A stretch of DNA of 64,000 nucleotides from Terrimonas sp937888905 (GTDB lineage: Bacteria > Bacteroidota > Bacteroidia > Chitinophagales > Chitinophagaceae). Numbering within the stretch: the first letter of the stretch is position 1; each line of letters starts with the position of its first letter. The notes beneath the pieces are model-generated. The model made no database searches. It was not told the DNA's origin and saw only the letters and a list, made by a program, of their open reading frames with translations. A program made the translations under genes and the position numbers. Location: positions 124,001 through 188,000 of the forward strand of contig CALATA010000022.1 in the NCBI GenBank assembly GCA_937888905.1. The letters are read 5' to 3'. This document shows positions 58,387-64,000 of this stretch, piece after piece.

Positions 58387-59502
58387 TTACTGGTTCAGCA
58401 TCAGTGGCATAACCAGCATCAGAAGTTCTTCGTTTTCGTCCTGCTCGGTCGGTTTCAACAGACCGGCTTTGGTGGGGGTGGACAGTTCGATGTTCACTTC
58501 ATCACCTTCGGCTGCGTTGAGCATTTCGATCAGGAACTTGGCGTTGAAGGCAATTACCAGGTCTTCGCCGTTGTACTGGCACTTCATGCGCTCGTTACCT
58601 TCAAAGCTGAAGTCAACGTCCTGCGCGGTGAGTTGCAGCTCGCTGCCGCTGATGCTCAGTGCTACCTGGTTGGTGCTTTTGTTACTGAATACACTGATAC
58701 GGCGCAATGCACTCTGGAAGTCGGCCTTGTTCACCGTAAGGCGGTAAGGGTTGTCTGCCGGAATGACCACTTTGTAGTCAGGGAAACGCGCGTCGATCAG
58801 GCGACAGCTCATGCGTGTGGTACCGTGTTGTACAAACAGGTGGTTGCCGTTGTAGCTCAGGGTGATCTCGTCTTCGTTGTCGGGGATCGCAGCCTTCAGC
58901 AGGTTCAGCGGCTTGCGGGGCACGATGAAGGTGTCTGATTTGGGACAGCTTGCATCGGTGCGTTTGTAGCGAACGAGGCGGTGTGCGTCAGTAGCCACAA
59001 ACTGAATTCCTTTTTTGTCGAGTTCAAAGAACACACCAGTCATGGCAGGACGCAGGTCATCGGTGCTGGTCGCAAACAATGTTTTGCTGATAGCGGTAAC
59101 GAGCGCGGTGGCCGTCATGGTGAAGGACGAAGTATCGTCTGCGGCAGGTTCTTTGGGGAAATTGTCCGGATTTTCACCCATTACCTTGTACTTACCGTTG
59201 TCGCTGGTGATTTCGATGCCGAAATTCTTGTCGATGGTAAAGGTCAGGGGCTGATCGGGAATATTTTTAAGGGAATCGATCAGGATTTTTGCGGGGATAC
59301 AAACCCGTCCGCTGTCTTTGGCTTCTACATCCAATTGCACACGCATAACGGTCTCGAGGTCCGTAGCGACTACAGTCAGAGTATTTTTGTCAATCTCGAA
59401 CAGGAAATCCTCAAGGATAGGTAATACCGTATTGGCATTGATAACGCCGGAGATATGCTGCAACTGTTTCAGTAGTGCAGATGATGACGCAATAAACTTC
59501 AT
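58387..59502 (-). CDS. dnaN: DNA polymerase III beta subunit (sliding clamp)
   Basis: The replication processivity clamp, 371 residues, made of three similar domains. The N-terminus KFIASSSALLKQLQHISGVI and the segment NTVLPILEDFLFEI are characteristic. The C-terminal LMPLMLNQ ends with the usual LVMPM-type motif. The ATG at 59502 gives a standard length; an upstream frame to 59577 adds a non-conserved extension. dnaA is not adjacent in the window, unlike the classic dnaA-dnaN arrangement. The candidate origin is about 9 kb to the left. Confidence 0.96.
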   Translation of the reverse strand: MKFIASSSALLKQLQHISGVINANTVLPILEDFLFEIDKNTLTVVATDLETVMRVQLDVEAKDSGRVCIPAKILIDSLKNIPDQPLTFTIDKNFGIEITSDNGKYKVMGENPDNFPKEPAADDTSSFTMTATALVTAISKTLFATSTDDLRPAMTGVFFELDKKGIQFVATDAHRLVRYKRTDASCPKSDTFIVPRKPLNLLKAAIPDNEDEITLSYNGNHLFVQHGTTRMSCRLIDARFPDYKVVIPADNPYRLTVNKADFQSALRRISVFSNKSTNQVALSISGSELQLTAQDVDFSFEGNERMKCQYNGEDLVIAFNAKFLIEMLNAAEGDEVNIELSTPTKAGLLKPTEQDENEELLMLVMPLMLNQ

Positions 59503-59646
59503 AATAAAAATTGAATGGGGCGAAACTAAACTTTTTTTAGCTAAAAAACACGGTCGGACAGGCCCGGCATACCTCAAACTTATCCTTTTTTCCGCGTGCA
59601 GATATTAGGAACTGTTTTGTACCTTCCTTGACCAAATTCCTGTACT

Positions 59647-60972
59647 ATGTTCGATAAACTGTTTGGCTGGGGAAAAAGAAAGGATGAGCCTAAAAGCACG
59701 GATCCGGATATCCAGTTTGGACGATATTCTGATAATAATAAGTCCGTGGCCAAAGTGGCCCGCTGGACCGACGCCGATAATCTCTTTAAGGAAAAAAAGA
59801 TCCCCGAAAGTATCGACGCCTTTTTCGACTACCTCCGCGACGATAATTCCCAGAATGTGGTTTACGAACGCAATGAGGCCCAGGGACGGTTCGAGTTTTA
59901 CCAGGGTTCCAAGATTGTCCGCGGCACCTTCGACGATAGCCGCCTGCAGGCGGAAGTAACCCTTGCCGGCATGCCACAGGCCTCCGTGCCCGTTATGCGC
60001 CGCCTCCTGGAAATGAATTTCAGCCTTTATTACAGCCGTTTTGCACTGGATAATGAGCGCCTTTGCATGCGTTTCGACAGCAATATCGCCTCCGCCAGCC
60101 CCAGCAAACTGTATTACGGACTGAAAGAACTTTCCACCAAAGCCGATAAACAGGATGACCTGCTGGTGCAGGACTTTTCCATGCTCCAGTCCATCGACAG
60201 CGAACACATACAACCACTTCCCGCACACGAAAAGGAAGTAAAGTATCAATACATGCAGAAATGGATCCAGGAAACGCTGGACGCCATTGCTGCCACCGAC
60301 GCCGATAAATTTTCCGGAGGAAATGCTTATCTCCTGCTTTCACTGGCCTACCGCATCGACTTTCTCGTGTCGCCGGAAGGGCAACTGTTGAATGAACTGG
60401 AAAAAATTTCCGCCATCTATTTTAAAAAAGACGAACGTCAGCCTACGGAAAAAAACCGCGACATGATCGAAGCGTTCCGCAAGCTGCAGGCCAAGAGCAA
60501 AGAAGAAATTTTTCCTTACCTGTTCCGCTCCAAATACACTTTCGCCATTGTTGCGCCGCAAGTGCACAAAACACTCGCGGATTCGATACATGCGAGCAAC
60601 CAGAGTATGACCTGGTACCGCGATAACAATTATCCTTTTTATGGCAATGGCATCATTGAATACGGACTTTCTTACGCGCAATATTCTTACAGCCTCCCGC
60701 GGCCCATCACAGAATTTTTTCTTTTATACATGCGGATAAATTATCCTGATTTCTTCCTCGCACTCGGCTTTACGAGCGTATACTACGATATTGCCAAGAA
60801 TGAATTCAACATGGCGCTGATCAACGATCAGGTCTATGCCATACAGGAGCGATGGAGAGAAAAATATCCGGCAATGGATTTCAAAGCGGCTAATCTGCGC
60901 CAGGACAGCCTGATCAATTTCAATCATAGTTTTACCAATGAAATTGAATTTCTGAACATGGAGTCTCAGTAA
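59647..60972 (+). CDS. YbjN-like domain protein of unknown function
   Basis: A 441-residue cytoplasmic protein that I cannot assign to a named family with confidence. Residues about 40-170 have the alternating strand/helix pattern of YbjN or type III chaperone-like domains (ESIDAFFDYLRDD, then GRFEFYQGSKIVRGTF and a helix with VMRRLLEMN). The C-terminal half is mostly helical. There is no signal peptide or membrane segment. It is followed after 27 bases by a protease gene whose product ends in a similar YbjN-like domain. This suggests that the two proteins work together. Confidence 0.6.
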   Translation: MFDKLFGWGKRKDEPKSTDPDIQFGRYSDNNKSVAKVARWTDADNLFKEKKIPESIDAFFDYLRDDNSQNVVYERNEAQGRFEFYQGSKIVRGTFDDSRLQAEVTLAGMPQASVPVMRRLLEMNFSLYYSRFALDNERLCMRFDSNIASASPSKLYYGLKELSTKADKQDDLLVQDFSMLQSIDSEHIQPLPAHEKEVKYQYMQKWIQETLDAIAATDADKFSGGNAYLLLSLAYRIDFLVSPEGQLLNELEKISAIYFKKDERQPTEKNRDMIEAFRKLQAKSKEEIFPYLFRSKYTFAIVAPQVHKTLADSIHASNQSMTWYRDNNYPFYGNGIIEYGLSYAQYSYSLPRPITEFFLLYMRINYPDFFLALGFTSVYYDIAKNEFNMALINDQVYAIQERWREKYPAMDFKAANLRQDSLINFNHSFTNEIEFLNMESQ

Positions 60973-60999
60973 AGAGACACTGCTCAACCTACCAAACAC

Positions 61000-62103
61000 A
61001 TGGATCCACAACAGATAATCGAACAGTACCAGAAGGCCATCATCCAGATAGCGACACCAACCGGCACCGGTACTGGTTTTTATATAAAAGAATTTGATCT
61101 TATCGTTACCAACGATCACGTAGTTGATAACAATGCCGAAGTAACCATTGCAGGAAAAGCCTTTGAAAAAACACTTTCACGCGTATGGTACACCGATCGC
61201 AAACACGACCTCGCCTTCCTCGAAGCACCCCGCGACGTGGAATTACCGGAAGTCCGGCTCGGACGCTACGAAGAACTGAAGGACGGAGACCTTGTAGTGG
61301 CCATTGGTCATCCTTATGGCCTTAACTACACCGCTACACAAGGTGTGATCTCCAAAGTAGACCGCATCCGCGACGGATTGAAATTTATCCAGATCGATGC
61401 AGCCATCAATCCCGGCAACAGCGGCGGTCCGCTGGTGAATAATACCGGCGAGATTATCGGCGTCAATTCCTTTATCATTAAAGGTGGCGATAACCTCGGG
61501 TTTGCATTACCCGTTTATTATCTGCGTGAAGCGTTGCAGCTTTATCAACCCAACCGCGGACAGGCATCCTGCCGCTGTTTCAGTTGCAACTTCCTTGTAA
61601 CCCAAGCCAATATCGACTCGGCCAAATATTGCCCGAGCTGCGGCACGGAAGTACAGCTTCCGGAAATTCCGGAGAAAGAACTGGAGCCGATGGGCGCCGC
61701 CAAAACAATTGAAGAAATACTGCGTGAATTAGGCAAAGACGTAAAACTGGCGCGGGAAGGCGTAAACAACTGGACCGTCAAAGAAGGCTCTGCCAAAATA
61801 AAAATCGCGTACAACGCCGAAAACTTTTTCATTGCAGGTGACGCGTATCTGTGTCAGTTACCAACCGATCCGGTACAGATCAAACCGCTGTACCAGTTTT
61901 TGCTGGAAGAAAACTACCAACTCAACGGGTTGGTGCTGAGCTGCGTCAAAAACAATATCGTCCTTTCGCGCATTATCTACGACCTCGATATGACCCGCGA
62001 AACCGGCGTGGCAGAATTCCGCAACCTGCTGCAGAAAGCCGACTACTACGACGACCGTCTGAAACAGGAGTTCGGCTGTACCGAAAGACTGGAAGAAGTA
62101 TAG
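61000..62103 (+). CDS. Trypsin-like serine protease with zinc ribbon and YbjN-like domain
   Basis: A 367-residue protein with three parts. Residues about 15-185 form a trypsin/HtrA-like protease with an intact triad: His40 (TNDHVV), Asp70 (KHDLAFL) and Ser141 (NPGNSGGPL). Residues about 190-215 form a zinc ribbon (CRCFSC and CPSCG). Residues about 230-367 look like a YbjN domain. It has no signal peptide, so it appears to be cytoplasmic, and it has no PDZ domain. The neighbour 27 bases upstream has a related YbjN-like domain. I do not know a described system of this kind. Confidence 0.75.
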   Translation: MDPQQIIEQYQKAIIQIATPTGTGTGFYIKEFDLIVTNDHVVDNNAEVTIAGKAFEKTLSRVWYTDRKHDLAFLEAPRDVELPEVRLGRYEELKDGDLVVAIGHPYGLNYTATQGVISKVDRIRDGLKFIQIDAAINPGNSGGPLVNNTGEIIGVNSFIIKGGDNLGFALPVYYLREALQLYQPNRGQASCRCFSCNFLVTQANIDSAKYCPSCGTEVQLPEIPEKELEPMGAAKTIEEILRELGKDVKLAREGVNNWTVKEGSAKIKIAYNAENFFIAGDAYLCQLPTDPVQIKPLYQFLLEENYQLNGLVLSCVKNNIVLSRIIYDLDMTRETGVAEFRNLLQKADYYDDRLKQEFGCTERLEEV

Positions 62104-62154
62104 GTAACAAAAACTGCGTGGCGTTTATATCCGTATAGCTAAATAGTTATACAG

Positions 62155-63009
62155 ATGAAATCGCAACCAATTTTCTCCCTGTTATTCCTTACCGTGTTGT
62201 TTACGGGCATTTCCGCGTCCGCGCAGGACACACGCGCCTTCAACCAGAATGCGTCGCGCAGCAATCACACCCGCATACGAGCTGCTCCCTTGCAAAATGA
62301 ACTTGTTTTTCAGGCATCAGGCGGACAAGCCAAAGCCGTGCAGCCCAATGCCTCCGGTCATTTTACGCCATCCGCGACCATCGGTTATTTTAAATCGAGA
62401 ATAGGTGCTACGCTTGAGGGAGGCCATTTCCCTACAGATCCCGGCTTCGACCTTAAAAACTATTCTGCGGGTATCCAGGATTTTACTGCCACCGACCTCC
62501 GGTCTTCGAAAGGAGCCTGGTACCTGGCCATCGGTCCTGTTTATCGCCAGCCCCTGCCCGCCAATCTGCAATTGCAGGCTGGTATTGCGGGTGGGATCCG
62601 TAAAAATTCTTTCGCAGAATTTTCCGTCACCGATATCTCTTCAGGTGAACTGATCGCGGACTACAATAATTCACAGAAAGACGACATACGCGAGAAGCCT
62701 TTTCAACTACTCATTAAACCAACGATCCGCCTGGAGTGGTTTCCCGGCAATAGTTTTATCGGCGTGCACATGTATGCTTCGGGCCTTATCAATCCCACCG
62801 AACAATCAGTTAGCGTACGATACAAAGACCTGTCGCGTGTAAATTATAATACCTCACAACAGGAAATCCGCGCACAGGTAATGAATGCACCTTTCACTTC
62901 ACAAACGATAAGCACGGCAAAAACGACGATGAGTTTCGGCGGTGGAATCTCTTTACGTCTCAAAACAAGACACGAAACGGCAAAAAATAGTATCAGCAAT
63001 ATGCGCTGA
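62155..63009 (+). CDS. Exported beta-rich protein, possibly outer membrane
   Basis: A 284-residue protein with a signal peptide (about 1-23, ending SASAQ). The mature part has alternating hydrophobic strands and Gly/Ser/Asn-rich turns, e.g. WYLAIGPVYRQPL and LQLQAGIAGGIRK, ending SFGGGISLRLKTRH. This fits a small outer membrane beta-barrel, but the last residue is not the usual aromatic one. I recognise no family. It is followed by a stem-loop. Confidence 0.65.
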   Translation: MKSQPIFSLLFLTVLFTGISASAQDTRAFNQNASRSNHTRIRAAPLQNELVFQASGGQAKAVQPNASGHFTPSATIGYFKSRIGATLEGGHFPTDPGFDLKNYSAGIQDFTATDLRSSKGAWYLAIGPVYRQPLPANLQLQAGIAGGIRKNSFAEFSVTDISSGELIADYNNSQKDDIREKPFQLLIKPTIRLEWFPGNSFIGVHMYASGLINPTEQSVSVRYKDLSRVNYNTSQQEIRAQVMNAPFTSQTISTAKTTMSFGGGISLRLKTRHETAKNSISNMR

Positions 63010-63033
63010 TGTTTTGGACGGTTTCAGCTGAGC

Positions 63034-63063
63034 AAAGCAGGTTTCCGAAAGGAAGCCTGCTTT
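63034..63063 (+). terminator. Hairpin between the exported protein gene and recX
   Basis: AAAGCAGG and CCTGCTTT form the outer stem, and TTCC with GGAA extends it inward around GAAA. Only three T residues lie at the end of the stem, so termination is likely but weaker. Confidence 0.6.
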
Positions 63064-63075
63064 CATGTTATGACG

Positions 63076-63083
63076 TAGTTTTG
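63076..63083 (+). promoter_or_regulatory. -7 promoter motif TAGTTTTG before recX
   Basis: It matches TAnnTTTG and ends only 4 bases before the ATG, predicting a leaderless recX transcript. Confidence 0.5.
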
Positions 63084-63087
63084 CACG

Positions 63088-63570
63088 ATGTACAAGAAAC
63101 AGTTGACAAAAGAACAGGCGTTGCAAAAGCTGAAACAGTACTGTGCCTACCAGGAGCGCAGTCACAGTGAAGTGCGCGATAAACTTTATCAGCTCGGTGT
63201 GTGGAAACGAGATCATGACGAAATTATCGGGACGCTTATCGAAGAAAACTACCTCAACGAAGAACGGTTTGCCATTGCTTACGCAGGAGGAAAATACCGG
63301 ATGAAACAATGGGGCCGCGTGAAGATCAGGTATGCACTTAAACAAAAAGAGGTGAGCGAATACCTTATTAAAAAAGCGTTGAAGCAGATCGACGAAGATG
63401 AATACAGAATATTGCTGGAAAAAACTGCAACAGAGCGCTATGCTTCGCTGAAAGGAGAACAGTACCTCGTCCGTAAAAAGAAAACACTCGATTACCTCAT
63501 TCAGCGAGGTTTCGAACATGAGTTGATTCATCCGGTGGTGGAAAAGATCACAGCGAAGAACAAAGAATAA
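63088..63570 (+). CDS. recX: RecX family regulatory protein
   Basis: A 160-residue helical protein that in other bacteria modulates RecA filaments. The RecX pattern is clear: ALQKLKQYCAYQERSHSEVRDKL at the start, VIGTLIEENYLNEERFAIAYAGGKYR-like spacing in the middle (IIGTLIEENYLNEERFA), then WGRVKIRYALKQKEVSEYLI, and the repeat LDYLIQRGFEHELI. Size and repeats fit RecX. recA is not in the window. A bidirectional terminator follows. Confidence 0.9.
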   Translation: MYKKQLTKEQALQKLKQYCAYQERSHSEVRDKLYQLGVWKRDHDEIIGTLIEENYLNEERFAIAYAGGKYRMKQWGRVKIRYALKQKEVSEYLIKKALKQIDEDEYRILLEKTATERYASLKGEQYLVRKKKTLDYLIQRGFEHELIHPVVEKITAKNKE

Positions 63571-63574
63571 AAAA

Positions 63575-63598
63575 CCCCGGCTTTTGACCGGGGCTTTT
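63575..63598. terminator. Bidirectional terminator between recX and the T9SS cargo gene
   Basis: CCCCGG (63575-63580) pairs with CCGGGG (63588-63593), flanked by AAAA on the left and TTTT on the right. It serves both convergent genes. Confidence 0.85.
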
Positions 63599-63604
63599 CA
63601 TTTA

Positions 63605-64000
63605 TCAGGGAATGACAATTTTTTCGGTATGTACGAATTGATTTCCCTGTATCCGCACAAAATAAACACCGGTTTTCAGCGTGCTGACCGGTTGCAGGAA
63701 GAAGCCCTGCTGACCACCACGTTCAGAACGCAAGACCAGTTGTCCGGTACCATTGTAAATCTGGATATTTTCTACCGGATCCGGACTGTTGATCCGCAGT
63801 TGTCCATCATTGATCAGGGTTGGATAAACCTGGATAACACCATTGCCTTTTCCACCCAGGGCAATAACGGCGGAATATTCATAACGGTTGTCGATGCCGT
63901 CTGTCCTCAAGCGATAGAACAAACGAGTGGATGCCGGTTGGCTGAAATGATAAGTGGTGCGACCGGATTGATTCAGTGCGGCCACTTCACCGGCTGATGT
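63605..64000 (-). CDS. T9SS type A sorting domain protein, 5' part outside the window
   Basis: C-terminal 131 residues of a secreted protein; the frame is open to the window edge. The segment TTYHFSQPASTRLFYRLRTDG, then YEYSAVIAL, is the usual strand preceding the sorting domain. The last about 75 residues (VYPTLINDGQLRINSP, then IQIYNGTGQLVLR, and TGVYFVRIQGNQFVHTEKIVIP) are a type A T9SS C-terminal domain that targets the protein for export through the outer membrane. The function of the main part cannot be seen. Confidence 0.85.
   Translation of the reverse strand, partial: TSAGEVAALNQSGRTTYHFSQPASTRLFYRLRTDGIDNRYEYSAVIALGGKGNGVIQVYPTLINDGQLRINSPDPVENIQIYNGTGQLVLRSERGGQQGFFLQPVSTLKTGVYFVRIQGNQFVHTEKIVIP

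Overview
The window is a chromosomal segment of a member of the phylum Bacteroidota, most likely the class Chitinophagia. Evidence for this is two type IX secretion (T9SS) cargo proteins, an S46 dipeptidyl-peptidase, DUF2480 and IPExxxVDY family proteins, an absence of Shine-Dalgarno-like leaders, and many starts preceded by the Bacteroidota -7 promoter motif TAnnTTTG. Base composition is near 50% GC, except for one AT-rich orphan gene at 38474-39061. Both window edges cut genes: rimP on the left and a T9SS cargo gene on the right.

Layout: 1-4633 is the rimP-nusA-infB translation/transcription operon. 4748-11220 holds a SurA-like periplasmic chaperone, a long amidophosphoribosyltransferase-like protein, SixA, a pterin dehydratase, an IPExxxVDY protein and an M28 peptidase. 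11383-19486 is a seven-gene rightward run: a CrtI/CrtD-type desaturase, an ABC-2 exporter pair, an acyl carrier protein, a stand-alone condensation-type acyltransferase, a FAD oxidoreductase and an acyl-adenylating ligase. It looks like a small acyl-carrier-dependent biosynthetic system that I cannot match to a described pathway. It faces a leftward carotenoid operon (25348-20462: crtI, crtB, idi, cruF, crtZ, lycopene cyclase). A metallo-beta-lactamase-fold gene between them is flanked by two copies of a palindromic repeat. With the CrtD-like enzyme, the set predicts a saproxanthin-type monocyclic carotenoid.

25523-32503 carries feoB, a serine hydrolase and M20 amidohydrolase pair, a chromate-family transporter, nadD, feoA and ybeY. 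From 32583 to 33394 eight parS-like palindromes lie in a gene-free stretch just upstream of mnmG. Next come a T9SS type B protein, two small orphan genes, tRNA-Phe with a partial tRNA copy beside it, recQ, kdsD, a mannose-1-phosphate guanylyltransferase, an exonuclease, an MmcQ/YjbR protein, an aminotransferase and nadA.

49247-49810, between divergent nadA and an S46 peptidase gene, has a very AT-rich block followed by a cluster of DnaA-box-like sequences, which makes it a good candidate replication origin. With the parS array 16 kb away and dnaN 9 kb away on the other side, this looks like the origin domain of the chromosome. The right end (52138-64000) contains a PpiD-like chaperone, DUF2480, corA, kdsB, a sterol-desaturase-family enzyme, a DUF2007 protein, dnaN, a protease/YbjN-like pair, an exported protein, recX and the partial T9SS cargo gene.
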